The position numbers and the translations under genes are program-made. A stretch of DNA of 21,905 bases, taken from positions 1-21,905 of the forward strand of contig JAIRPH010000171.1 in NCBI GenBank assembly GCA_031257135.1. The letters run 5' to 3'. The notes under the pieces were generated by a model. That model was given only the letters and a program-made list of their open reading frames with translations, was not told where the DNA came from and ran no database searches. Source of the stretch: Spirochaetaceae bacterium (GTDB taxonomy: Bacteria > Spirochaetota > Spirochaetia > Treponematales > Breznakiellaceae). Positions 1 through 7,031 of this stretch are shown piece by piece. Each line of letters starts with the position of its first letter. The stretch's first letter is position 1.

Positions 1-351
1 ACCGTCAATCCCTCTGCACAAACCGCCGCTACGGGTTGTTTTGACGGATTGCGAATCTATCAACCCAAGACTGGGGGAAGGTTCCCGACCGGCATCCTTG
101 CGCATTTTATCGCGCAGTAATTCATGGATTTCTTCTATTGTTCCGTCTAACTTCCTTTTATTGAAATAGTAATAGACCAATTGCCATTTCGGAAAATCAT
201 GGGGAAGCATACGCCATTGGCTCCCTGTCTTAAGCATATAAAAAATCGCATCAAATATTTCTCGCAAACTGTGCTTGCGTTTGTCCTTTAAAAGCACTAA
301 TATTGCACTCCATTGACTATCGCTCCTGTTGGTTCGATACGTTGTATTCAT
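1..351 (-). CDS. IS5-family transposase, N-terminal part (cut by window edge)
   Basis: The first 117 codons of a DDE transposase run off the left edge of the window. The N-terminal half matches the DUF4096-type domain of IS5-like transposases: a helical region, then the pattern 'KTGSQWRMLPHDFPKW' and a tyrosine-rich stretch. Near residues 103-117 the typical motif around the first catalytic Asp is visible, 'LIDSQSVKTT', followed by an RGIDG turn. The ATG at 351-349 is preceded by an A/G-rich stretch (AAGAAGAAA) that can serve as a ribosome site. The rest of the catalytic domain (second Asp and Glu) lies outside the window, so intactness cannot be judged. The family call is firm; the IS5 subgroup is not resolved. 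Confidence 0.88.
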   Translation of the reverse strand, partial: MNTTYRTNRSDSQWSAILVLLKDKRKHSLREIFDAIFYMLKTGSQWRMLPHDFPKWQLVYYYFNKRKLDGTIEEIHELLRDKMRKDAGREPSPSLGLIDSQSVKTTRSGGLCRGIDG

Positions 352-466
352 TTTCTTCTTTATTTGTTGGTACTCATAAAGATACGAAGAATGTTCATAC
401 AAACCAACTGATAGTCAATATTTTATTATATAATTGTATTCGTTTATTCTATTTTTAAACAGGTTC
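1..466 (-). mobile_element. IS5-type insertion sequence, one end visible
   Basis: The transposase start is followed by about 115 AT-rich bases with no gene. TTTTTAAACAGGTTC at 452-466 looks like the element's terminal inverted repeat. A similar 15-mer (12 of 15 bases identical, same orientation) lies at 1989-2003 beside a second, degraded transposase. The other end is outside the window, so the boundary and target duplication are inferred. Confidence 0.5.
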
Positions 467-487
467 TTAGCATCATGGTTTCAGTTA

Positions 488-518
488 TATAAAAATAGAG
501 AAGCAAAATATTTTTATA
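488..518. repeat. AT-rich perfect inverted repeat upstream of the methyltransferase gene
   Basis: TATAAAAATA at 488-497 and TATTTTTATA at 509-518 are perfect 10-base inverted copies with an 11-base spacer. The repeat sits between the IS end and the FkbM gene start at 559. It could be a hairpin, a protein site or scar sequence; nothing decides between these. Confidence 0.4.
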
Positions 519-558
519 GTTTAATGGAAGGTACAAAATAAAGTGAAAGGAGAATGGA

Positions 559-1479
559 ATGAGTAAATATGACGCTCTTTGGAGTATATTAGGAAAAAGG
601 GCAACGGCGGCGTCCATGCCGCCGCAAACAAATGTTTCGGGGATTCTGATGTTTGATTTTAATAAATGCCATCCCGTAGACTTGGATGATTTGATCCGCG
701 TAGGTAACACAAATGACGGCGGATATATCCTTTCGAAACGCCAAATAGAAAAAACAGATATACTGTTATCTTTTGGGGTCAATAATGATTGGACGTTCGA
801 GGAAGATTTTTCAAAAAACAAAAAAGTAAAGGTATATTCTTATGATTATTCTACTACAAAATTGGATTTTTTTAACCCTAATTTTAAAATGAATTATGCC
901 GGTATAGTATTTAATGTATTGCGGTTAAAACGTTCAAGAGTTTTACAGCATATCAGATATATTCGCAATCAAAAATCTCTGCACAAAAGTTTTATGAACT
1001 TTTTTGATGAGAAAAAAGGGCATTATTTTGTTCCCAAATTTATTGCTGAATATGATGACGACATCAATATTTCTTTCGCCTCAATTTTTAACGGGCTTGG
1101 AAATATTGAAGATTTGTCCATATTTCTAAAAATGGATATTGAAGGCGGCGAGTATCTGTGTCTGCCGCAATGCCTCCCTTTCATAGATAAAATAAATGGG
1201 CTGGTAATCGAATTTCATATTTTAGCAATAGCGGATATGAAGTTTGAGGCGTTATTGGATACATTATCCGAGAAATTTTATGTCGCTCATGTTCACGGCA
1301 ATAATTACGGAAAATTGATATATAACACAAATATACCGGAAGTCTTGGAAATAACGCTCATTAATAAAAAATTAGTTCCAAAAGAGGTTGTATTATCAAA
1401 AAAGGATTATCCGCTTAAAAATTTAGACGCCCCTTGTAATAAAAATAAGGATGATTATAAATTACTATTCCCAAAATAA
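559..1479 (+). CDS. FkbM-type SAM-dependent methyltransferase with atypical N-terminus
   Basis: A 306-residue protein resembling the FkbM/Methyltransf_21 family, which O-methylates sugars or natural products. Seen: 'RVGNTNDGGY' (residues 47-56), a glycine-containing strand 'LLSFGVNNDWTFEED' (69-83) and the family's 'KMDIEGGEY' (191-199). The start at 559 has a strong ribosome site AAAGGAG (546-552). Residues 1-25 do not look like this family. They open with MSKYDALW, which recalls the start of an unrelated small-protein family (from memory), and then cross a palindrome at 605-622. A second in-frame ATG at 649 (M31), preceded by GGGGA, could be the original start. Base composition is very AT-rich (13 G+C of 60 at 841-900), unlike most of the window, and IS fragments lie on both sides, suggesting transfer. 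The substrate is unknown; no glycan genes are adjacent. Confidence 0.75.
   Translation: MSKYDALWSILGKRATAASMPPQTNVSGILMFDFNKCHPVDLDDLIRVGNTNDGGYILSKRQIEKTDILLSFGVNNDWTFEEDFSKNKKVKVYSYDYSTTKLDFFNPNFKMNYAGIVFNVLRLKRSRVLQHIRYIRNQKSLHKSFMNFFDEKKGHYFVPKFIAEYDDDINISFASIFNGLGNIEDLSIFLKMDIEGGEYLCLPQCLPFIDKINGLVIEFHILAIADMKFEALLDTLSEKFYVAHVHGNNYGKLIYNTNIPEVLEITLINKKLVPKEVVLSKKDYPLKNLDAPCNKNKDDYKLLFPK
605..622. repeat. GC-rich palindrome inside the methyltransferase N-terminus
   Basis: GGCGGC GTCCAT GCCGCC forms a 6-base-pair inverted repeat in otherwise AT-rich coding sequence. It lies where the family-like N-terminus gives way to the methyltransferase body. It may be a mobile palindromic repeat; this is inference. 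Confidence 0.4.
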
Positions 1480-1665
1480 GAATAAAAGTCCGCCCTCAAA
1501 GCGGTATTATTAACTATGAATTACCTCTTTAGCAGAGTTTCGGTACAACTCTAATACACTATTACGATTTTTTTAATATTTTATGATGATAATTATGCCA
1601 AGAACCGCTGTAAACGACGACAAAAGCGACTTTTCTTGCGAAAAGCATAAAATAGTACGCCTATT
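1480..1665. other. Intergenic stretch between FkbM gene and IS remnant
   Basis: No gene is seen. Two small inverted repeats follow the FkbM stop: CCGC/GCGG around 1492-1504, followed by TATTATT, and AGAGTT/AACTCT at 1534-1552 with a run of seven T about 16 bases later. Either could be a weak terminator. Confidence 0.35.
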
Positions 1666-1671
1666 TTATGC
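1629..1671. repeat. Two adjacent hairpins at the edge of the IS remnant
   Basis: CTTTTC/GAAAAG with a 4-base loop (around 1629-1645) is followed directly by GCATAAAATA/TATTTTATGC at 1645-1654 and 1662-1671, with a 7-base loop. The second hairpin overlaps the stop codon of the degraded transposase reading frame. Confidence 0.45.
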
Positions 1672-1912
1672 ACTAGAGACCTTTATTGCGACTCGCGGTT
1701 TCTCCCCGAATGTAGGGGCCATATACGGGTACTGACGCCGTCCCGTACGGCATACGGGCGGATGATCGCCGTCAGATACGTCTCCAAAACCCGAAGAATC
1801 TGAAGAAATGCCTTATATTCGTCCGTCAGATGCTCTTCAAAACATTTTTGTATTTCAAATGTATGTCCAGGAGGGCTTGTGATCCACCGACAACCTCTAC
1901 TACACTTTTCAT
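1666..1912 (-). pseudogene. Degraded transposase N-terminus (two frameshifts)
   Basis: Read on the minus strand, three reading frames join into one transposase-like sequence. It begins at ATG 1912 as 'MKSVVEVVGGSQALLDIHLK', shifts frame near 1850 into 'FEEHLTDEYKAFLQILRVL' and 'YLTAIIRPYA', and shifts again near 1760 into 'TGRRQYPYMAP', ending at TAA 1666-1668. The 'RPYA.TGR..Y.Y.P' pattern recalls the N-terminal DUF772 region of IS4/IS1182-like transposases (from memory of the family). The catalytic domain is absent. An IS-like end lies upstream at 1989-2003. The frames are not individually gene-like, so the call rests on the joined reading. Confidence 0.55.
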
Positions 1913-1988
1913 ACGCGGGACTTCCACCTTGTTCTTTGGTTTTACAAGGGTATCAGGTACGCCCCGCTTTTTTCTATACCTTCAGGGG

Positions 1989-2003
1989 TTTTGCAACAGG
2001 CTC
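1989..2003 (-). repeat. Solitary IS terminal repeat
   Basis: TTTTGCAACAGGCTC matches the presumed end of the left-hand IS (TTTTTAAACAGGTTC at 452-466) at 12 of 15 positions, in the same orientation. It lies about 77 bases upstream of the degraded transposase start, as expected for the left end of that remnant. Confidence 0.45.
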
Positions 2004-2055
2004 TATCGTTTCCGAGTTTGAGCTATGGCAAGACCTTTTATTTTTATTCATTTTT

Positions 2056-2064
2056 TGTTATACT
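2056..2064 (+). promoter_or_regulatory. Extended -10 promoter for the HtrA protease gene
   Basis: TGTTATACT is an extended -10 (TGn plus TATACT, five of six bases matching TATAAT) 29 bases before the protease start. No good -35 is visible at 17 bases (TTTTAT), which extended -10 promoters tolerate. The leader would be about 22 bases and carries the ribosome site. Confidence 0.5.
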
Positions 2065-2093
2065 TTATAAAAATTAAGAAAGCAGGAGATGCT

Positions 2094-3296
2094 ATGAAAT
2101 TATACAGCCGGGGGCAAGTGATCTTTTTTTGCTTTTTGAGCGGTCTCGGGATGATTGCGCTGATGGCAGGTTTTGGATTGGCGCGTAAGGTTTTGCATAC
2201 TGACCCGGAGGCATCCGATTTTTTTGAAATTGCGGAATCGCCGCCGTCCAATCCCTTGCAGATTAACGCCGATAACTTGCAGGGCTATACTGAGGGCGAA
2301 CGGGAAAACATCAGCGTATACGATCAGCTCAATATGGCGGTGGTTAATATTACCACTGAAACGATGGCGATCAACTGGTTTCTGGAACCGGTTCCCCAAG
2401 AAGGAGGGTCAGGATCGGGGTCGATTATTGACACTCGGGGGTATGTGCTGACCAACAATCACGTTATAGAGAACGCCTACAAAGTGTTCGTCAATTTAGG
2501 CGACGGCAGTCAGTTTGAGGGAACTCTCGTGGGGACAGACCCGGAAAACGATATTGCGGTACTGCAATTCGCGCCGCCTAAGGGAAAAGAACTGCGGACC
2601 GTGCCTTTCGGGGATTCGGGGAATCTCAAAGTAGGACAGAAAGTATTGGCTATCGGGAATCCCTTCGCTTTGGAACGCACCTTGACGATGGGGATTATTT
2701 CGGGCTTAGGAAGACCTATCCAGACCTCTCGGCAGAACATCATCAGAGACATGATCCAGACCGACGCCTCTATCAATCCGGGTAATTCCGGCGGACCTCT
2801 GCTGGACACGCGCGGCAGGATGATCGGCGTCAACACGATGATATACTCTCCCTCGGGCGGTTCGGTAGGCATAGGCTTTGCGATACCAGTGAATACGGCA
2901 AAGCGGGTCGTAGCGGAACTCATCCAATACGGAAAAGTCCGGCGCGGCTGGATCGACGCGGACGTGGTGCAGTTGTTCCCGAATCTAGTGCGCTACGCAA
3001 AACTGCCCGTGTCAGCCGGACTCCTCGTGTCCCGAACCAAACAGAACGGCTTTGCGGAGCGGGCGGGCATACGGCAGGGTACGGAGCCTGTGCGGTATAA
3101 TTCCAGCGTGATCTATCTGGGAGGAGACATCATCACCTCCGTAGACGGCATGAAAACCGCAACGCTGGCAGACCTTTACTCCGCTCTGGAAGACAATAAA
3201 CCCGGAGAAAAGATTTCCGTCGAGATTCTCCGGGGAGGAAATACGGTCAAACTGGACATTACCCTCGCTGACCGGGAAGAATTCCGCACTCGGTAG
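2094..3296 (+). CDS. HtrA/DegP-like serine protease, membrane anchored, one PDZ domain
   Basis: A 400-residue S1C protease that degrades or refolds damaged proteins in the periplasm. Residues 9-30 form one hydrophobic membrane segment with no clear cleavage site, so it is probably inner-membrane anchored. The catalytic triad is complete: H123 in NNHVIENA, D153 in DPENDIAVLQF, S232 in NPGNSGGPLLD. A single C-terminal PDZ domain spans about 285-390, placing it with DegS/HhoB-like single-PDZ forms rather than two-PDZ DegP. The start at 2094 is chosen because AGGAG (2084-2088) lies five bases upstream. A longer in-frame reading from 2025 would add 23 residues across the promoter and is rejected. 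The stop codon is two bases from the convergent radC stop. Confidence 0.93.
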   Translation: MKLYSRGQVIFFCFLSGLGMIALMAGFGLARKVLHTDPEASDFFEIAESPPSNPLQINADNLQGYTEGERENISVYDQLNMAVVNITTETMAINWFLEPVPQEGGSGSGSIIDTRGYVLTNNHVIENAYKVFVNLGDGSQFEGTLVGTDPENDIAVLQFAPPKGKELRTVPFGDSGNLKVGQKVLAIGNPFALERTLTMGIISGLGRPIQTSRQNIIRDMIQTDASINPGNSGGPLLDTRGRMIGVNTMIYSPSGGSVGIGFAIPVNTAKRVVAELIQYGKVRRGWIDADVVQLFPNLVRYAKLPVSAGLLVSRTKQNGFAERAGIRQGTEPVRYNSSVIYLGGDIITSVDGMKTATLADLYSALEDNKPGEKISVEILRGGNTVKLDITLADREEFRTR

Positions 3297-3298
3297 CC

Positions 3299-4003
3299 TT
3301 ATAACTTTTTGCTTTGGCGGTAGCTGAAAAAGGCGGTTTCCGAAAAGATCAGGTGATCCATGAAATGCAGTCCTAAGATTTCCGCCGCAATCATAAGACG
3401 CCGGGTAATTTCATCATCTTCAGGAGAAGGAGTAAGCTCTCCTGAAGGATGATTATGAGCTACAATTACCGCCGCGGCTCTGTCAGCAATGGGGTCCGCA
3501 AAGACCTCCCGAGGATGGACGATGGTTCGGTTGACCAGCCCCAGAGTAATAAGCCTGACCCCCAGCGTTTCGTGCGCGCCGTTCAGAGAAAGGCAGATAA
3601 ACCGTTCCTGCCGGCGGTCGGCGTAGTGGCTGATAAGACGATAAACGTCCCGAGGATGATCGACCTTCGTCCCCGCCGGACCCCATCGGCGTCTGCCGAA
3701 TTCCAGCATGGCAATAACAGAACACGCCGCGGACGCTCCGATGCCCGTCGCAAGAGAAAGCTCTTGCACCGTAGGAATCTCTTTTTCACGGTTTAACCGT
3801 TCCAGCAATTCCTTCGCCGGTCTGCCGGCGCGGTTAAGCAGAACCGCAAGCAACTCCTGATCCGATAACGCCTCATGTCCTGCGTACATCAGCTTCTCTC
3901 TGGGCGGTTTCCTATGAGAAGACGCGGACCGGTTTCTCCGGCTCTGATGTGAAGAACCGCCGTCCCGGACTTCGTATGAGTCGATGTAGGTATAGTCTTT
4001 CAT
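3299..4003 (-). CDS. radC: RadC/JAB-domain protein (UPF0758)
   Basis: A 234-residue member of the RadC family. An N-terminal helix-hairpin-helix-like region begins at PREKL (34-38) and contains 'LSLATGIGASAACSV' (82-96). The C-terminal JAMM metalloprotease-like domain holds E145, then H183-x-H185-x10-D196 in HNHPSGELTPSPEDD, a complete zinc-site motif. RadC was once linked to DNA repair, but its cellular function remains unsettled. The start is uncertain. ATG 4003 has AAGGAG only one base upstream, too close for normal use; a TTG at 4060 would add 19 Arg-rich residues and overlap the upstream gene by 25 bases. The gene is last in the minus-strand run and ends two bases from the opposing protease stop. 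Confidence 0.9.
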   Translation of the reverse strand: MKDYTYIDSYEVRDGGSSHQSRRNRSASSHRKPPREKLMYAGHEALSDQELLAVLLNRAGRPAKELLERLNREKEIPTVQELSLATGIGASAACSVIAMLEFGRRRWGPAGTKVDHPRDVYRLISHYADRRQERFICLSLNGAHETLGVRLITLGLVNRTIVHPREVFADPIADRAAAVIVAHNHPSGELTPSPEDDEITRRLMIAAEILGLHFMDHLIFSETAFFSYRQSKKL

Positions 4004-4035
4004 ACTCCTTATACGGCGCGGACGTGAATGACGCT

Positions 4036-4524
4036 TTAACGAATCATGAGACGTTCCCAATATCCTACATCAAGCCACCGATTAAATTTAAAACCTACCT
4101 CCGAGAAATGGGCGCATTTTTTGAACCCGAATTCCTCATGAAGCGTTGCGCTTGCTTCATTCGGCGTGCAGAGGATCGCTATCAGCGCGTGCATCTCGGT
4201 TTTCTCCGCTTCCTCCAGCAAGGCGGTCATAAGGCTCCGCCCGATGCCCCTCCGTTCATAGCCTTGTTTCACATAAATCGAGTCTTCCCCGGAAAAACGG
4301 TACGCGCTCCGGTCTTTCCAGGCATGGATATACGCATAGCCCAGAACATCTCCGGCTTCTTCCCATACCAGCCACGGATAAGACGCGCTGATACGCCTGA
4401 TCCGGCGTTCCATTTCATCAAGAGAAACCGGAATTTCTTCAAAAGTAACGGCGGTACGCTCAATATAATAGTTGTAAATACCGCGGATTGCCGCGGCGTC
4501 GCTGAGGCTCACAGGACGAATCAT
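4036..4524 (-). CDS. GNAT acetyltransferase, phosphinothricin N-acetyltransferase-like
   Basis: A 162-residue GNAT enzyme, a normal length for the PAT/methionine-sulfoximine acetyltransferase branch, which acetylates amino-acid analogues with acetyl-CoA. Family signatures seen: 'MIRPVSLSDAAAIRGIYNYY' at the start, TAVTFEE (24-30), the acetyl-CoA loop 'YERRGIGRSL' (89-98), and HEEFGFKKCAHFSEVGFKFNRW near 129-150, a hallmark of this branch. The start at 4524 shares one base with the stop of the upstream oxidoreductase gene (TGATG), implying translational coupling. Longer in-frame readings exist but would lie inside that gene. The natural substrate is unknown, and herbicide resistance should not be assumed. 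Confidence 0.9.
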   Translation of the reverse strand: MIRPVSLSDAAAIRGIYNYYIERTAVTFEEIPVSLDEMERRIRRISASYPWLVWEEAGDVLGYAYIHAWKDRSAYRFSGEDSIYVKQGYERRGIGRSLMTALLEEAEKTEMHALIAILCTPNEASATLHEEFGFKKCAHFSEVGFKFNRWLDVGYWERLMIR

Positions 4525-5516
4525 CAGGCTTCTCCGGGATACCGGAAATTCCACTGAGAACGAATCTCGTCCATAGTCTCCGCTATAGCAAGCGATTCCG
4601 CCCAAGGCATGATTTCGCTCTCGGTTTTGCCTTCTCTGATGCAGTTCATCGCCGCGGCGGCCTCGTAGTTATAGCCGTTAGAGACGAATTCAGGCTCGTA
4701 ATGATAAGTGTACTTGCCGTAAACCGTGAGGTCCGCGCTGTGGGAAAAAACAAAATCCGGCAGATGAATCCGTCCGGCTTTCCCGTAAATCCACGCGTCG
4801 TTTACCGCGGCCGTACTGAGCGCGGCGCATATCGAAGCCGTCCGGCTCGGTCCGTAAGAAAGGAGCGCGGATGCCTCTTCATCCACGCCGGTCTGCCCCA
4901 GCGAGAGCAGAGAGACTATTTTTTCCGGTTTCTTCCCGCCGAATACCATCGACGCGAGAGAAATCGGATATACCCCGGCATCCAACAGCGCGCCCCCGCC
5001 GAGGTGAAGATTAAACAGCCGACTTTGAGGATTCATCGGCGCGGAAAAGCAGAAGTCCGCCTCGACCCGCCTCGCCTCCCCGATAAGCCCATACCGAAGC
5101 CATTCCCGCGCCTTGCAGACCGGCGGAACAAACCGAGTCCACATAGCCTCCATGAAAAAGACCCCCGCAGACCGGGCGGTTTCGATCATTTCCGATAATT
5201 CTCCCGCGTTGACCGCCGCGGGTTTTTCGCAGAGTACCGCCTTTTTCGCCTTCAACGCCCGGATGGTATAAGCCTTATGAAAAGTATGCGGAATCCCAAG
5301 ATACACCGCATGAATCGACGAGTCCTGAAGCATAGCGTCATAGTCCGTGTATACCTTGTCAATTCCGTACTGCCGGGCAAACACTTCAGCGGTCTCCTTT
5401 GAACGGGAAACGATAGCCCTCGCATGAGCGTCTTCCGCGGCCCGAAGCCCGGTAATAAAGGCGTTGACAATGCCCCCGGTTCCTACCAAAGCCCAGTTGA
5501 TTACTTGTTGTTTCAT
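4524..5516 (-). CDS. Gfo/Idh/MocA-family NAD(P)-dependent oxidoreductase
   Basis: A 330-residue dehydrogenase. It has an N-terminal Rossmann fold with GTGGI (12-16), the family's EKP motif (97-99) whose Lys is catalytic, and the C-terminal substrate domain with 'LLDAGVYP' (D179, Y183). The 'MEAMWTRF' segment (122-129) is typical of the dihydrodiol-dehydrogenase-like branch, which acts on sugars or diols. The substrate cannot be named from sequence. The gene starts 22 bases after the zinc-ribbon gene; only a weak AGG lies before the ATG. A TATAGT six bases further up might add an internal promoter. Confidence 0.9.
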   Translation of the reverse strand: MKQQVINWALVGTGGIVNAFITGLRAAEDAHARAIVSRSKETAEVFARQYGIDKVYTDYDAMLQDSSIHAVYLGIPHTFHKAYTIRALKAKKAVLCEKPAAVNAGELSEMIETARSAGVFFMEAMWTRFVPPVCKAREWLRYGLIGEARRVEADFCFSAPMNPQSRLFNLHLGGGALLDAGVYPISLASMVFGGKKPEKIVSLLSLGQTGVDEEASALLSYGPSRTASICAALSTAAVNDAWIYGKAGRIHLPDFVFSHSADLTVYGKYTYHYEPEFVSNGYNYEAAAAMNCIREGKTESEIMPWAESLAIAETMDEIRSQWNFRYPGEA

Positions 5517-5538
5517 AGCCTGACTATACCATGCGCTT

Positions 5539-5778
5539 TTAGGGATTGCCAGTACCCATCAGCCGCTCGTACCGCTCATCGCCCACACATTCCCGCGCGT
5601 ATTTGCACCACCGGATGCAGTTTTGGAGATCGTTATAGGCGATAAATCCGCAGGTATCGCAGGCAACCTGCATATCTACCGAAAAAATCTCGATTTCACC
5701 GCCGCATTGCGGGCAAATTTTAACCTCCCATGTGGGAGTTCCGCTGATATGTTCCGCTCCGGGACAACGATACGCCAT
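5539..5778 (-). CDS. Small zinc-ribbon/Cys-rich protein
   Basis: A 79-residue protein with eight cysteines. CPQC (22-25) and CDTC (40-43) form a rubredoxin-like zinc-ribbon pair; C5, C54, C58 and C64 may form a second metal site. There is no signal or membrane segment. Its ribosome site AAAGGAGG is excellent and is formed by the last codons (Glu-Arg-Arg) of the upstream ferredoxin-like gene, whose stop is three bases before this start. The two proteins are therefore co-translated and may work together on an Fe-S or zinc task. No named family was recognised with certainty. Confidence 0.8.
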   Translation of the reverse strand: MAYRCPGAEHISGTPTWEVKICPQCGGEIEIFSVDMQVACDTCGFIAYNDLQNCIRWCKYARECVGDERYERLMGTGNP

Positions 5779-5781
5779 AGT

Positions 5782-6342
5782 TTACCTCCTTTCACACGCG
5801 GCGCCGTCAATAGACAGAGTTATAACCTGCATCGGCAGAGTTTTACCGGATTTTTTGAGGGCTTCCGCAAGAAACCGCTCGATGCCGCCGCAACAGGGAA
5901 CCTCCATTCGTACGGCAATGAGCGAAGAAACGGAATTTCCGGCTATAATCCGGGCGAGTTTTTCGCTGTAATCCGTATTGTCCAGTTTAGGACAGCCGAT
6001 AAGGGTAATCCTATTCCGCATAAAGTCCTCATGGAACGTCCGACAGGCGTACGCGGCGCAGTCCGCGGAGATCAGCAGGTCGGCGCGCTCGAAATAAGGC
6101 GCATTAAGCGGAACCAGCTTGATTTGAAGCGGCCACTGCGCTTCAGTCCGCGCCGGGATTTCTTCAAAAGAGATCGCCCCGGCAGGACAAGCCGGCAAAC
6201 AATGCCCCAAACCGTCGCAGAGGTTCTCCTGATTCAGCGTCGCTTTGCCGTTTTTGATCGCAATAGCTCCCTCATGGCAGGCGGCCGCGCACAAACCGCA
6301 GGCGTCGCATTTTTCAGGGTTGATTTTAATCTTTCGTACCAT
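5782..6342 (-). CDS. Ferredoxin-type 4Fe-4S protein with C-terminal Cys domain
   Basis: A 186-residue protein. The first cluster motif is complete (C12, C15, C18, C22). The second is C42-x5-C48-x3-C52-P, with Leu at the position of its second cysteine, so that cluster may be 3Fe-4S or use another ligand. The C-terminal part (about 70-180) carries C95, C100, 'LIGCPKL' (C117) and 'VPCCGG' (C150, C151), as in a family of anaerobe ferredoxin-like proteins of unknown role. It is probably a cytoplasmic electron carrier or redox partner. The start is uncertain: ATG 6342 has no Shine-Dalgarno, but a TATACT lies just upstream, which would give an almost leaderless mRNA. ATG 6393 would add 17 residues containing that element. 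Confidence 0.85.
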   Translation of the reverse strand: MVRKIKINPEKCDACGLCAAACHEGAIAIKNGKATLNQENLCDGLGHCLPACPAGAISFEEIPARTEAQWPLQIKLVPLNAPYFERADLLISADCAAYACRTFHEDFMRNRITLIGCPKLDNTDYSEKLARIIAGNSVSSLIAVRMEVPCCGGIERFLAEALKKSGKTLPMQVITLSIDGAACERR

Positions 6343-6408
6343 ACTGATAAAGTATAGCAGGAAATGAGCGGCGTCGGTTGTTTTTACCACCATAATGCAA
6401 AGAAACCG

Positions 6409-6999
6409 CTAAAAAAACGCTTTCAGCGCGAGATCGATAACCTTTCCCGCCTTTCCGCGGTGGCTGATGCGGTTTTTCGTCTCCTCTGACAGTTCCGCTA
6501 CCGTACATCCCATATCAGGAAGATACAGGATGGGATCATAGCCGAAACCGCCTCGCCCCCGCTCTTCCCGGATAATCTCCCCTTCCAGCGTTTCTTGAAC
6601 CGCGTAGAAACGATCTTCCCGCGCCAAAAAGACCATAGCGCAGATAAACCGGGCGGTTCGCCGGGGATGGTCTCCTAATTCTCTGAGAAGCAGGGCATTT
6701 CGTTCCGGGCTTGTGAGGCTAACGCCTTCTTCACTGCCGTAACGGGCGGAATAAATCCCCGGACGTCCCTCCAAAGCGTCTACGCAGAGTCCTGAATCAT
6801 CGGCAATGACCGGCTGTTTTACTAACCGGTACAAGGCTTGCGCTTTAATAAGGGCGTTTTCAAGGAAGGTCGTTCCGTTTTCCGCCGGATCGAAATCAGC
6901 GATGCCCCCATCCGGCGGTATTTTAATAGTATGACCGGACAAAATAGCCGCAAGTTCTTTTTTTTTGTGGGCGTTTCCCGTAGCAAACCAAATAGTCAT
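6409..6999 (-). CDS. rdgB: XTP/dITP pyrophosphatase (RdgB/HAM1)
   Basis: A 196-residue house-cleaning NTPase that hydrolyses dITP, XTP and ITP to monophosphates and so keeps deaminated purines out of DNA. Family motifs are all present: 'FATGNAHKKKEL' (5-16), DDSGL (67-71, with the metal-binding Asp), 'GGFGYDPIL' (150-158) and 'ISHRGKA' (178-184). The length is normal. The gene begins 32 bases after the DUF2325-like gene. There is no clear ribosome site; instead a 5-base-pair hairpin (CCCGG/CCGGG, 7000-7016) abuts the start codon. Confidence 0.95.
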   Translation of the reverse strand: MTIWFATGNAHKKKELAAILSGHTIKIPPDGGIADFDPAENGTTFLENALIKAQALYRLVKQPVIADDSGLCVDALEGRPGIYSARYGSEEGVSLTSPERNALLLRELGDHPRRTARFICAMVFLAREDRFYAVQETLEGEIIREERGRGGFGYDPILYLPDMGCTVAELSEETKNRISHRGKAGKVIDLALKAFF

Positions 7000-7016
7000 C
7001 CCGGCAGTGTACCGGG
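7000..7016 (-). promoter_or_regulatory. Hairpin abutting the rdgB start codon
   Basis: CCCGG and CCGGG with a 7-base loop directly precede the ATG at 6999. In the mRNA this could hinder or position ribosome entry. No Shine-Dalgarno is otherwise visible. Function is inferred only. Confidence 0.3.
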
Positions 7017-7031
7017 CGAGGCTTCAGCGCG

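Noticed and set aside
444..821. Minus-strand open frame of 125 codons overlapping the FkbM gene
   Set aside because: Antisense to a gene with clear methyltransferase motifs; no ribosome site or domain.
1830..2070. Two overlapping plus-strand open frames of 63 codons
   Set aside because: They lie antisense to the transposase remnant and the IS end, overlap each other in different frames and look non-coding.
2510..2923. Long minus-strand open frame inside the protease gene
   Set aside because: Mirror of the strongly coding HtrA frame that carries the catalytic residues.
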